Below, piece by piece: positions 24,349 to 53,145 of a stretch of 64,000 nt of DNA. Each line of letters opens with the position of its first letter. Position 1 is the first letter of the stretch. Both the position numbers and the translations under genes were made by a program. The notes under the pieces are model-generated. The model was not told the origin of the DNA, did not search any database, and saw only the letters and a list, made by a program, of their open reading frames with translations. The stretch lies in contig NC_133662.1 in assembly GCF_037893015.1 (NCBI RefSeq), positions 273,437,444 to 273,501,443 of the forward strand, in the 5' to 3' direction. Source of the stretch: Macrotis lagotis. Its lineage: Eukaryota; Chordata; Mammalia; Peramelemorphia; Peramelidae.

Positions 24349-42260
<17,912 letters not shown>

Positions 42261-42581
42261 TCCAGGGTCCAGAGCTCACTCCTCTTGGGGAAGGACAGAG
42301 AGGTGGGCAGGCAAAGCTGGGGAAGAAAAGGAAACCATAAGCGGGCTGTTCCTGCCTCGCAGAGGGGCGACGGAACCCCCCAAAGCCCTGTCCCCAGTTC
42401 TTGCACCGTCCACGCGCTGCCCCAGGAGCAGAGGCCGGCACGGCCCGGAGCCTCAGGTTCTGCCCCCGCGGGGGGCGGCTGGGGCTAAAGCCAGAGGCAT
42501 CCAACCCTCCGCAAGGTGCTTGGCCGGCCTTAAAGCGCTGGAGCTGGCCATCGCTGTCCCCGGGACCACTGCCTCGGGGGA

Positions 42582-42845
42582 AAGGGGAGGGGGAGCAAGA
42601 GGGGGAGGGGAGGGGAGGAAGATGGGGAGGGGAGGGGGAGGGAGGAAGATGGGGAGGGGAGGGGAGGAGGAAGATGGGGAGGGGGAGGGGGAGAGATGGA
42701 AGATGGGGAGAAGGAGGGGGAGGGGAGGGGGAGGAGGAGGAAGATGGGGAGGGGAGGAGGAAGATGGGGAGGGGAGGGGGAGGAGGAGGAGAGGGAAGCG
42801 GGGGAAATAAGGAGGAGGAGGGGAGGGGCAGAAGGAGGAGGAGAG
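42582..42845 (+). repeat. Polypurine G/A tract (GGGGA-rich)
   Basis: About 260 bp of almost pure G and A, built of irregular 'ggggaggggag' and 'gaagatgg' units, inside the CpG island and just upstream of the start-codon exon. G-runs could form quadruplexes on the plus strand and mirror segments could form triplex DNA. The long frames across it are low complexity. Confidence 0.9.
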
Positions 42846-42945
42846 GAAGCGGGCGAGCAGGGGCTCCGGGCGGGGGGCGCGGACCCGAAGCCCCCCTCGA
42901 CGCCCGAGGGGCCGACCCACGGAGGCGCAGGGGCAGTAGGAGGAA

Positions 42946-42959
42946 GCGGAAGTCACGTG
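42946..42959. promoter_or_regulatory. ETS site next to CACGTG E-box
   Basis: GCGGAAGT runs directly into CACGTG. ETS/GABPA plus USF-type E-box pairs are common in CpG-island promoters. A CCAAT box follows at 42970-42977. Confidence 0.55.
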
Positions 42960-42969
42960 GGAAAGCTTC

Positions 42970-42977
42970 CCAATCAG
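42970..42977 (+). promoter_or_regulatory. CCAAT box (NF-Y type)
   Basis: CCAATCAG matches the core and flank preferred by NF-Y, placed between the E-box and the RFX site. Confidence 0.5.
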
Positions 42978-43004
42978 CGGCCGAGCGGCGCGAGCCCGGC
43001 CTCC

Positions 43005-43018
43005 GTTTCCACGGCAAC
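43005..43018. promoter_or_regulatory. RFX X-box-like palindrome
   Basis: GTTTCCACGGCAAC is one change from the RFX palindrome GTTNCCATGGNAAC. It lies between the CCAAT box and the ZNF143-like site. Confidence 0.6.
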
Positions 43019-43053
43019 ACTTCCGCGGCTGAGGCCGAGGCTGCCAGCGCCGT

Positions 43054-43072
43054 GCTTTCTGGGAAATGTAGT
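43054..43072 (-). promoter_or_regulatory. ZNF143/THAP11-type ACTACA-TTCCCAG element
   Basis: On the minus strand ACTACATTTCCCAGAAAGC matches the known promoter element ACTACAATTCCCAGAATGC at 17 of 19 positions. The motif is strongly enriched at mammalian CpG-island transcription starts and promoter loops. Confidence 0.7.
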
Positions 43073-43300
43073 CCCGAGGCGCCGCGTCTCTGCAGAGACC
43101 CGGGGCTGGACTAGGCCCGCGCCCCGAGCCCACTGCCCGGAAGCCGGGGGGGTCATCGGGGCTCCCCAAAGCAAGGCCTTAGGAAGCTAGACCTCGTCAG
43201 GGCCTCGGCGCCCTCCATCCGGCTCCAGCTGAGCCATTTTAAGGCCCGGGGAGAAAAGCCCTAAATCCCCCGCAGAAAGGTGGGGGCGGGCCCGGGGAGA

Positions 43301-43308
43301 TGACGTCA
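43301..43308. promoter_or_regulatory. Full CRE palindrome TGACGTCA
   Basis: A perfect CREB/ATF site in the CpG island. A YY1-like AAAATGGCTC (minus strand, near 43231-43240) lies about 60 bp away. Confidence 0.55.
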
Positions 43309-43746
43309 CCGCCCTGTGGTGGCCCCGGCCCCGGCAGCACCCCCTCCAGCCTGCAGAGCCCCCCCCTACTCTGTCAGACGACTCCCTCACCCTAACTCGG
43401 AGAAAAGTGCGACCCCCCAAAAGGAAGCGAAGGGCGCCCAGTGTCACGGCTGTGCCTTCGTGCCCCCCGGGGTTGTGGGGACCCCCTGCAGACGGACCGC
43501 CCGCTGGGATCGGGGGGCGCACCCCCCCGGGCACCCAGGGGGAGAAGAAGGCCGTTTCTGCTTGGAAGGAGCCCGGCCCACCCTGGCCCCGGGGCCCCCG
43601 ACCGGCCGCCCCTTCCTCACCTCGCTGCCCGCTCATTCACAGACCACCGACAGCCGCGGTCGGGCCGGGGGCTTCTCCCTTCCTCTCTAGCCGGCCCAGG
43701 AGCCCCCAGGCTGGGGGAGAGGACGGGCAGACCCAGACAGACACAA

Positions 43747-43757
43747 CACTTACCCAG
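43747..43757 (-). promoter_or_regulatory. Candidate splice donor of a noncoding first exon
   Basis: Minus-strand CCTGG|GTAAGTG is a strong donor within the island (exon would end at 43754). Another, GCGAG|GTGAGG, ends at 43621. Either could splice to the acceptor at 42316. Nothing in the sequence decides between them. Confidence 0.3.
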
Positions 43758-43860
43758 GGCACTGAGCGGGGAGGGCACAAGGGGCATGTGAGGTGGCAAG
43801 CCAGAGCGAGCTAGCCGGAGGGCGCGCCCAGAGCCAAGGAGTGCAGGGTCTGGTTCCTGG

Positions 43861-45494
43861 AGAACGCTTTGGATTATTTGAGATCCTTGATGTCCTGTAT
43901 CATTTCTGTTCCGTTAATGAATTAATGTTTATTTTTTTGTCTAGCCGCGCCGAGTGCTGTAGCCCTCCGTCTGCAAGTCAACTTTAGCAGTATCTTGATT
44001 TTTGCTCTGTTGGTGTAAAGAATATAGGGGTGTTTGGCTTCCACAAGGACCTGAAGGGAGACTTGTTAGTTTACATTACAAAGGCTGGGGTCTGCGCCCG
44101 CTAGCTGCCCCCCAATCTTGCATGAAGACCTCTTGTAAACTAGCCAGATTGAGCTAGCAGGCACTCCGCTTCCTGTGCCCTTCCTGGAGGAGCGGCTGCC
44201 CAGGACCAATACGGAAAACCAGGCGTCCTCAACTCACTTAGGCCCGGCTTTGTCCACGTCCCACCTCTGTCCTCCTGTCCGAGGCAGTGCAGAAGGCTCT
44301 CATCTGTTGCTTCTTGGGATACTTTCTAAGTTTGTTCTAGGCCTCCCTGGGAGCTGCGGCTCATTCCTTGGACACAACACGGTAGCGTGGACACCACTCC
44401 TTTGAATGAAAGGTCATTCACCGGAACAACTGGACTCTCCCTCTATATGGCTCCACGAAAACCGCATAGTTGATGAGGTTGTGCAGCTAGTGGCTCCCAG
44501 TCTATTGGCAGGATTCTATTGCCCTCCCAAATAGAGAGGGACAGATTCTGCTCCAAGCTGACACCCCATTTTTCTCAGTGTGTCCAGGGCCTTGTTGATA
44601 ACATGGGTCTCTTCTGAAGTAGCTTCTGGCCCCAACCCACAATTTCCAGGAACAGGCAACTTTTGTCTCTCAGTTCTACAAGTCCCAGACCTTCCAGAGC
44701 TGTCGTGTAAGTGCTTTCTTCAGATGTCCCTCACAGAAGGACTGGAACACAACTGTCTCTTCGGACCCACGGTTCAGGACAGCAGTGCCATCGGCTTTCT
44801 CGGTTTTCATGATCACCTCTGGTTGAAGTCCCACAGACCTGAGTGGAATGGCTATGAGTATAGGGAGACACAGTCTGATTCTCCAGGGTTGTTCTTCCCA
44901 TTTAGTCTGCATTGGCTTTCTGAGTTCCCCACTTTTGAGGAAGCTCATGATTCAGGCCAGCTCACCTCCTTTTCCTTCTCTTGGTCCTTTTCCTAGTGGA
45001 GTGGCTCCATTTCTGGGTCCCTCTTTCTCATTAGATTCTGGGCACTCCTTTAGCTGAGCCTTCATCTAAACATCCCTTAGCACCAAGGTGATGTTTGGAA
45101 CAAGGACTTGTCACACAAGAAGCATTTCATGATTTGTCATCTACATGTTGGAATGTTTTCATGGAATCTATCACAGGTCATTATTGGTTTCCGGGAAATG
45201 GAAGGAAATAGGGCTTGGTAGGGGCCCTACTGTGTGCCTACAGTTTATAGCTATGATTTAATTTGATTCTTGCAACAAAAGGTTGTTGGGCGAAGGGTTG
45301 TTGTGGTCCCCATTTTATTTGACCAAGGCCCCAGCTAGTGTCTGAGGATGGATTTAAATGCAGGTCCTCCTGACTCTGTCCCCAGCTGGTAGAACTTACT
45401 GACTACTCTGGGAAGGCTCCAAGAGAATTGTGAAACCCTGGGCAACTCAACTCAAAGAGTCTCAGTCACTCATCTGGAAAATGAAGATAGTAAG
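43861..45494. other. Unassigned sequence right of the CpG island
   Basis: Frames at 44580-44996 (plus) and 44676-44948 (minus) have no domain I know. The minus side between 44450 and 44950 has protein-like stretches in more than one frame and might be an old processed pseudogene, but I cannot name a parent. A MIR-like piece may lie at about 45420-45490. Confidence 0.4.
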
Positions 45495-45680
45495 ACTCCA
45501 TTGTTTTTCTTCAGTTGTGTCAGTCATGTCTGACTTTTCATGACTCTTATTTGGGGTTTGTCATTTCCTTCTCCAGATCATTTTATAGGTGAAGTGACTT
45601 GCCCAGGGTCACATACCTAATAAGTATCTGAGACTAGATTTGAACTGGGGTCTTCCTGATGCCAGTCGTGGTATTCCATC
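45495..45680 (-). repeat. Old marsupial CORE-SINE (MAR-like), antisense
   Basis: 'ttgtgtcagtcatgtctgac', 'ttctccagatcattttatag', 'gcccagggtcacatacctaa'. Confidence 0.75.
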
Positions 45681-46916
45681 AACACTGCACCAATTGTACA
45701 ATATAATATACAGGTTATTACTAGAGGGAGAACATGCTTTAACATACTTGACCCAAGAAAAACTGCAAAAAGCAAGATCAGATACCAAAGAACCACATCA
45801 GAATCATATAGGATCATAATCAACTCTGAGAAAGGATAAAAATAAATATGATGGACTAAAAGCTAAATTAAAATGGTCTTCAGTAAAGAATAATTTATCA
45901 GTGGAACCAAGATGGCAGAGTGAGAGAAGCCATTTTGCTTAACTCATCTAGCACATTTTCACAACAATCAGAATAAATTTTGATTGGGAAAGCAAAGTCA
46001 TTTCTGCCAGTCTAGGATAGCTTAGGAAAGCATAGGTCTGCAGACAGAGGGGTAGGGACTTCCTAGAAGCATGTGACAGCAGCAGGGGTAGTGGCAGGAA
46101 GCATTCCAGGATCCTAGGATGGGAAAATGTCAGGAGGCACCAGGGCAAAGAGAACCTAAGGGACTCCTGAAGGGGAGCCAACCCATTTCCCCAATCCTGT
46201 GTGACAGATCCACAGTATAGAGGAGCAGTCATGAGCAAACATGGGAGCCAACTGAGTACTAAGCATAGAACAAACTACCTTGTGTGGCTCAGTCGAGCCT
46301 AGTCTTGACTGTTGTCTGTAGCACCCCACGTAAATCTATGGTGGAACAACCAAGGTATTTGACCAGGACCAAAGAGGAACCAGCCATTTCAATCACTGGC
46401 CTTGCAGAACCTCCAGTGAATTAACAGTAACTGAGGACCCAGCTTGCAGACATCTGACTACTCTGGCAGGACCCTCTTAACCTGGATCACACCACTTGAG
46501 AAATATGCAGACTGACAGACCCCCCAGCCTGAACAGTGAAACTAGCAGGATTTATTAGGACAGACGCTCAAGCCAGACATCGTCATCTTCTCTGAAAGCA
46601 AAGAGATTCTAATACTGACATAAAGCCCAAAGTCAAAAGTAGTTTGGACAAATGAGCAAACAAGAAAAGAACCCATCCATGAAGTACCAATATAGTGATA
46701 GAAAAGGTCAAGATTCAAACATAGAAAACCATGTCTTAAGGGAAGCAAGGATCAGAAAGGAAGCTAACACACATACTTAAAAGGGGGAAGGGTTAAACAC
46801 AGCAAAAAAGGAGAAAATGGAGGAAAATACATAGTTTTACATCATTTAGCCATCATAACTGAGAATGTGAATAGGATGAACTCATAAAGTAGAAGAGAAT
46901 AACATAATAGATTTGA

Positions 46917-47066
46917 TTGCTTGTTTTTTTCTTGCAAGGCAATGGAGTTAAGTGACTTGTCCAAGGTCACACAGCTAGGTAATGATTAAGTGTCTGAGTC
47001 TGGATTTGAACTCGGGTCCTCCTGACTCCAGGGCCAGTGCTCTATCCACTGCACACTGCCCCCCTG
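46917..47066 (-). repeat. CORE-SINE with target duplication, antisense
   Basis: Flanked by AATAGATTTGA at 46906-46916 and 47067-47077. Confidence 0.93.
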
Positions 47067-47696
47067 AATAGATTTGAAATCAAATTCAACATTTATTCAC
47101 AAACACTTAGAATGAAATGAGTTGGAATAGAATCTATTCTGCTTCAACTGAAGTAAAGAAGGCAGACAAAGCAAAAGCAAAAATAGACCTAATTAGAAGA
47201 GATAATAGGGAAAGTACAATTTGCTAAAAAGGTACCATAAACGAGGAATTAATATAATGCCAAATATGCATGCACAAACAACATAGCATCTACATTTTTA
47301 AACATTGTCTTAAAAGTTTTGAGTTCTGAATTCTATTCCTCTCTCTCTTCTCCATGACATGATAAGCAATCTAATATTGATTATACATCTACAATCATAG
47401 CATCTAAATTCTTAAAAAGTTGAAGAAATAACAAAATGGTGTGAGACCACAATTTGCCATGTTCAGATGTAGATTAGTAAATGATAAAGTTAAGGAACTA
47501 AATACAATTTTAGAAAAATTATTTAAAGAGACTTCTTTTAATTATAATGGGAAAAGGATATTTCTCAGTTGTGCATGATAGCTTCACAAATATTGATCAG
47601 TACATAAAAACCCTCAGAACATGCAGAAAAGCAGAAATGAGGCATTTATTTTCTTACCACAATGCAATAAAAATTACATTCAATAAAGCACTTTCA

Positions 47697-47833
47697 AAGT
47701 GGATAGAGTACTGGTCCTAGAGTCAGGAGTACCTGAGTTCAAATCCAGTCTCAGACACTTAATAATTGCTTAACTGTGTGACCTTGGGCAAGTCACTTAA
47801 CCCCATTTGCCTTGCAAAAATCTAAAAAAAAAA
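47697..47833 (+). repeat. CORE-SINE, 5' truncated
   Basis: Starts at 'gtggatagagtactggtcct' without the first 20 bp; the A-tail is present. Confidence 0.9.
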
Positions 47834-49467
47834 TTCTAAAACTAAGCAGGTGAAAAAAAATTATAGACAAATAATTTCCTTAAACATAATGACAATAAGA
47901 CAGCATAGCAAAATTTGTGGGATGCAGCCAAAGCAGTACTATGTATAAAAGAAAAACCAGATCAGTGAATTGAACCTGCAACTAAAAAAAAAAGTCTAGA
48001 AAAGGATCAAAACCATAATTAAATACAAAATACATAAAAATCAAAAGAGAAATTAATAAACTTAAAAAATTTTAAACCCACCATTGATCTAGTAAATAAA
48101 ATTTGGCTTCGTAGAAAAACAAAATATGTAAACCGTTGGCTCATTTTATTTAAAAAAGAAATTCAAATACCAGTATAAAAAAACAAAAAAATTGAAACAA
48201 CTAATGAAGATGAAATTAGTGAAATTATTAAGAGCTAGTTTACCTAATAGAAGTGACAGTCTAAAGTCTATAAATTGTCCTTATTTCTAATACAGAAAAT
48301 AGAAAACTAATCTTTTCTTAGAAAAAGAAATTGAACAAATCATAAATGAATTTTTTAAGAAAAAACTTCAAGACTCCTAGAGGTAGAGCCAAGATAGTAG
48401 AATAGGGGAAAACTCTCAGTCAAGCTCTACCAACATTTCCCTCACTTTAAAATAATGCTTTAAATTGAATTCTGAAGGGACAGAGCCAACTAAAGTTTAG
48501 GTCGAGCCATTCTTCCAGGTCAAGGCAACTTAAGGGGTTGAAAAGAGAGGTTTTTGTGACAAAGGGGTGGAGGCTGACCCATGTGGATGCAGTACTAGTG
48601 GTGGCACTAAGTGGCAGTGACAGAAAAAGCAACAACTGCAGGGACTCTCAAACTAGAGACAGTAAGAGGTTCTTGCAATGGGTCTAAGATATTAGAGAGG
48701 CCCCTGTACTATCACTCAATATAGGACTGGAAGATATTTGGAAACTTCATTGCCTATACCCGCAGCTGAACCTCAGTTCAGACAGAGGGGAGCACTTTTA
48801 GTTAAGAGAGACCAGGGGTCCTAAGAAGCAATAATATTTCTGGTCTCAACAGAACTGGCCCCTGAGAGATCAGGGACCCTTCCTGAATAAGAATAGAACA
48901 GATTAGGAGAGCAGTTGCTACACCTCTCCCTGAATCACATCATCTTGGAAGTACCAAAAACTTTCAAATCCCCAAATTAGTTTTGAAAACAGCAGTACAT
49001 AAGAGCCTGAAGCTAAGAGCAGTACCCATCCTAATGGTAGCAACACAACCCAATTTTAACATAAAGTTCAAAATTTTAAAAATAGCATGAGAAAACGAGC
49101 AAACAACAAAAGAACCTGACAAGTTCCCTGACAGGAAAGAGCAAATTCAGAAGATGACAAAGTCAAAATAGCTTCCAAGCAAAGTCTCAAAAAATAAAAA
49201 AAGGCAATTGAACACAAGACCAACAAGAATTCCTGGAAGAAATTAAAAAATGATAGTTGAAGATAGAGTGGTAGAGGAAAGATAGGTTAAAAAATGAGAA
49301 GGAAGGAAGAAAATTTATGAAAAGATAATATTTGAGAAAAGAGGTACAAAAATACTGAAGAAAATGACACCTAAAAAAACAATTGACTAAATTAAAAAAG
49401 GGATTCAAAACTCCATTGATGAAAACAATTCATTAAAAAGCACAATTGGCCAATTGGAAAAAAGGGA

Positions 49468-49546
49468 TATTACCTAGCTGTGTGGCCTTGGGCAAGCCAC
49501 TTAACCCCATTTGCCTTGCAAAAAACCTAAATAAATAAATAAATAA
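49468..49546 (+). repeat. 5'-truncated CORE-SINE with target duplication
   Basis: Only the last third ('tacctagctgtgtggccttg' onward). Flanked by AAAAAAGGGATA (49458-49469 and about 49553-49564). Confidence 0.88.
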
Positions 49547-52084
49547 AGTCTGAAAAAAGGGATACAAAATCTCAGTAAATAAAGTAATTCCTTAAAAAAT
49601 TAGAATTGAGCAACTAGAAGCTCATGATTCCATGAGACATGAAGAAACAATAAAACAAAATCTGCAATGGAGAATGTCATCTGTATCCTGAGAAAGAATT
49701 GTGGAGTTTGAAAAAAGATCAAAGGCTTTCTATATACCTTTAATTTAAAAAAAAAAATGGGGGGGCGGAGCCAAGATGGCAAAATGAAGGGATCGAGTCT
49801 TAGGAGCTTTCTGATAAAAACTCATAAACTAAGGACTCTAACTAAACTTTCGAGAGACAGAACCCACAAAGGGACCCAGTGAGGCGGTTCTCCTACTCAA
49901 GGTAACCTGGAAAAGAGCAGAAAGGCTCTGGTCCCTGGGGGTCGGAGGGGCGGCCCGCCAGAGCCAAAGAACCTCAGCCTCCCGGAGGCAGCCCCAGAGC
50001 GCTAGGGGCCTCAGCTCACAGCAGTGGGGGAGTCTCCTGAGCTGCACCCCGGGGAGCACCGGGCACAAAGTGGGGGAACAGCGGGGGGACCTCTGCCATA
50101 GGGAGCACCTGGAGCCCAGCCCTCGGGGCACACAGGGAGCAGCTTGGTCTTTTGGCAGCCCAGAGCTGGAAACAGAAGCAGGCGGAGCCGGAGCCGGTAA
50201 GCAGGAGCCCCCAAGGCATGAGCCCATTGAGCTGAGGGAGGGGAGTGAAGAGAGAGACTGCAGAGCTCGGTCCTCTGCCCCTGGAACAGGACTCTGGGGC
50301 TCTGACCACATTCAGATCCTGACCACAGTCTAGGCCCCCCACAGAACAGCAGGCCCCCCCCACCTCAGCCCCGTGGCAGAGAGGGGCACTTATGGTCATT
50401 CACAGACCAGGAGGGAGGAGAGAGCCTCACACACTGAGACCCTTGTGGGAGTGTCCCAAAAGCTCAGGAAGCACCCCCAAAAACAGGCTTAGGCCGGGAA
50501 AATGAACAAAGAAACAAGAGGAAGACCATTGAGAAATATTTTGCAAATGAGCCCAAGAAGGATCAAAATACTCAGTCTGAAGATGAGGAAGCACAAGCCC
50601 CTGCATCTACAGACTCCAAGAAAAACAGAAATTGGGCTCAGGCTATGATAGAGCTCAAAAAAGACTTTTGAAAATCAAATGAGGGAGTTGGAAGAAAAAC
50701 TGGGAAAAGAAAGGAGAGAGATGCAGGAAAAACATGAAAATGAAGTCAGCAGCTTAGTCAAGGAAATCCAAAAAAATGCTGAAGAAAATAGCATGCTAAA
50801 AAAACAGCTTAGATCAAATGGATAAAACAGTTCAAAAAGTTATTAAGGAGAAGAATGCTTTAAAAAGCAAAATTGGCCAGATGGAAAAAGAGATAAGAAA
50901 ACTCTCTGAGGAGAACAAATCCTTCAGACAAAGAATAGAATTCAGGGAGATTGATGAATTTACCAGAAATCAGGAATCAATACTTCAAAACCAAAAAAAA
51001 AAAATAAAAAATTAGAAGAAAATTGAAATATCTCATTGAAAAAACAACTGATATGGAAAACAGACTTAGGAAAGATAATTTGAAAATTATTGGAATACCT
51101 GAAAGTCATGATCAGGAAAAGAGCCTTGACATCATTTTCAAAGAATTACTACAGGAAAATTGCCCTGATATTCTAGAAGCAGAGGGCAAAATAGAAATGG
51201 AGAGAATCCACCAATCCTCCCGAGAAAGAGATCCCAAAAAATCCAACCCCCAGGAATATTATAGCCAAGTTCCAGAACTCCCAAGTCAAAGAGAAAATAT
51301 TACAAGCAGCCAGAAGGACATAGTTCAAATATCATGGAGCTGCAGTCAGGATCACACAGGACTTAGCAGCAGCTACATTGGAAGCTCATAGGGCTTGGAA
51401 TACAATATACTGGAAGGCAAAAGAGCTTAGAATGCAGCGAAGAATGAACTACCCAGCAAGGCTGAATGTCCTCTTCCAGGGAAAAAGATGGACTTTCAAT
51501 GAACCAGGGGAATTTCAAAGGTTCCTTTTGGAATGGCCAGAGCTGAACAGAAGGTTTGATCTTCAGATGCAGGACTCAGGTGAAGCATGGAGAGCAGAGG
51601 AGAGGGGGGAAATATGAAGGACTTAATGAGGATGAACTGCATGTATAGAAAAATGATACTGATAATATTCATATGAACCATCTCAGTTAATAGAGCAGGT
51701 AGAGGGAGCTTTTATAGTTGAAGCACAGGAGAAAGCTGAATTTGAAGATAAAATATGGTGTAAAAATGGAGTCAATAAGAAAAAAAGGGAAATGAAATGG
51801 GAGAAAGAAAAAGGAGAGGGGGAATAGTCCAAGATATTTCACATAATAAGATTTTTTTTATTACAATGAGCTATTGCAGTGATATGGAAGGGGGAGGCAA
51901 GGGGGAATGAGGGAACCTTTGCTCTCATCAGAGATGGCTAGGAGAGGAAACAGCAAATATACTCAATGGGGTATAGACAACTGGAGTAAGAAGGAGGGGG
52001 GAGCAGGGGGAAGGGGTGGGGATGTGAATAAAGGAGCAGAGGATGGACCATGGGGGGAGAGTGGCCAGATATAATACATTTTCT

Positions 52085-52230
52085 TTCTTACTTCTTGCAA
52101 GGGGCTGGGATTGGATGGCCTGCCCAGGACCATAGGGCCAGGTGGATGCTGGGCCTAAGGGGTGGTATGGGGGCTCAGGGTTTCTTGGCCCTAGGACCAG
52201 GGATCCGTCTGCTGCGCCACTCAGTGACCC
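52085..52230 (-). repeat. SINE-like segment 1 in HAL1 3' region, antisense
   Basis: 'cttgcaaggggctgggattg', 'gatggcctgcccaggaccat' and 'tctgctgcgccactcagtga' follow a reverse CORE-SINE, but far more diverged and GC-shifted than free SINEs. Confidence 0.7.
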
Positions 52231-52427
52231 TACAGCAAAATCAGAGTGAAAGGAGAGAGAAAATATAGTACATGATAGTGGAGAAATAAGAAAGGAAGGA
52301 GCTGCGATCAGCAATGGCAATGTTGGAAAAATATGGAAGTAACTTTTGTGATGGACTTATCATAAATAATGTGATCCACTCACGACACAGTTGATGGTGT
52401 TGGAACAAAGACTGAAACACATTTTTT

Positions 52428-52574
52428 GTTATTATTATTTGGGGGAGGGTGCAGGGCAAGTGGGGCTGGGTGGCCTGCCTGGGGCAGGGTGATCTTTGGA
52501 TGTCTGGGGCCGGATTCGGACCCAGGTGCTCCTGGCTCAAGGGCCAATGCTTGTCTGCCACCCAGCCACCCCTA
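52428..52574 (-). repeat. SINE-like segment 2 in HAL1 3' region, antisense
   Basis: 'tgcagggcaagtggggctgg', 'ggattcggacccaggtgctc' and 'tgtctgccacccagccaccc'. Same GC-shifted style as segment 1. Confidence 0.72.
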
Positions 52575-52601
52575 CTATTATTACTATTTTATTTTATTTT
52601 G

Positions 52602-52760
52602 GGTCTTTTTTTTTCTTCTTTTTGGTTTTTGCAGGGCAGTGGGGATCGGGTGGCTTGCATGTCACATGGCTGGGTGATTATTGGGTTTATGAGGCTGGAT
52701 ATGGACTCGGGTGCTCATGGCTCCAGGGCTGGTGCTTTGTCCATTGCACCACCATACCTA
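52602..52760 (-). repeat. SINE-like segment 3 in HAL1 3' region, antisense
   Basis: 'ttggtttttgcagggcagtg', 'atatggactcgggtgctcat' and 'ctttgtccattgcaccacca'. Followed by a TTA/T-rich stretch like the one after segment 2. Confidence 0.78.
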
Positions 52761-53145
52761 CAATTATTACTATTATTTTTTTTAATTTTAATTTTTTTCT
52801 CCTCCCTTTACTTTTTTTGCCCAAGCAAGTCTATCTATATTCATGGGGGGAGGGATATTTTGTTTACTTGTAAACAAGTATATTTTATTAATGTAAAGAA
52901 AAACATTTGTACAAAATGAGAATAAAAAATAAATTAATACATTTAAAAAAAAGAAAAAAATGTCTATTATATAATTCTGCTATATCTCATTCTTATGTTT
53001 CTTCCTTAAGGATATTTCTCTCTCATCACATTCAATTTAGATCAATGTATACTATAGGAATGATATAAAAACTGCCTTCGGGGGGGGAGAAGCAAGATTG
53101 GGGAAAAATTGTAAAACAAAAGAAAACCTTTCTAAATTTTTTTTT

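Larger units (their letters stand above)
45901..48357 (+). mobile_element. L1 with 5' UTR and ORF2 endonuclease remains
   Basis: Begins 'gtggaaccaagatggcagag', the L1 start type, with about 850 bp of 5' UTR. The ORF2 endonuclease region follows: 'gacctaattagaagagataa', 'gccaaatatgcatgcacaaa' and 'accacaatgcaataaaaatt' (TTMQ/NAIKI-like). ORF1 is largely missing. SINEs at 46917-47066 and 47697-47833 interrupt it. Decayed. Confidence 0.65.
49760..52953 (+). mobile_element. HAL1 element: L1-derived LINE with ORF1 but no ORF2
   Basis: Starts 'gggggggcggagccaagatg'. A GC-rich 5' UTR (to about 50500) is followed by ORF1 (about 50502-51617). Its parts are an N-terminal segment, a coiled coil (Lys/Glu-rich, 50640-51020), an RRM-like part (DNLKIIGIPESHDQEKS, 51078-51130) and a C-terminal domain (MNYPARLNVLFQGKRWTF, 51445-51500). 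ORF1 carries at least three frame breaks and one stop, so it is inactive. After it comes a 1.3-kb 3' region without ORF2, ending in an A-rich tail. Flanked by AAAAAAATG at 49751-49759 and 52954-52962. The target was the 3' UTR of another L1. Confidence 0.85.
48380..53145 (+). mobile_element. L1 split by a HAL1 insertion (pieces 48380-49759 and 52963-53145)
   Basis: 5' UTR begins 'gaggtagagccaagatagta'. ORF1 remnants (A-rich, about 49080-49450) lead to a 3' end ('gagaatgtcatctgtatcct', 49672) that stops in the A-run at 49759 and resumes at 52963 ('attctgctatatctcattct', 'cctttctaaattt'). The 3' parts align to 18000-18310. ORF2 is absent, so it was internally deleted or is itself HAL1-like. Confidence 0.75.

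Noticed and set aside
50016-50399. 127-codon minus-strand frame in HAL1 5' UTR
   Set aside because: Antisense to a GC-rich LINE 5' UTR; no recognisable protein.
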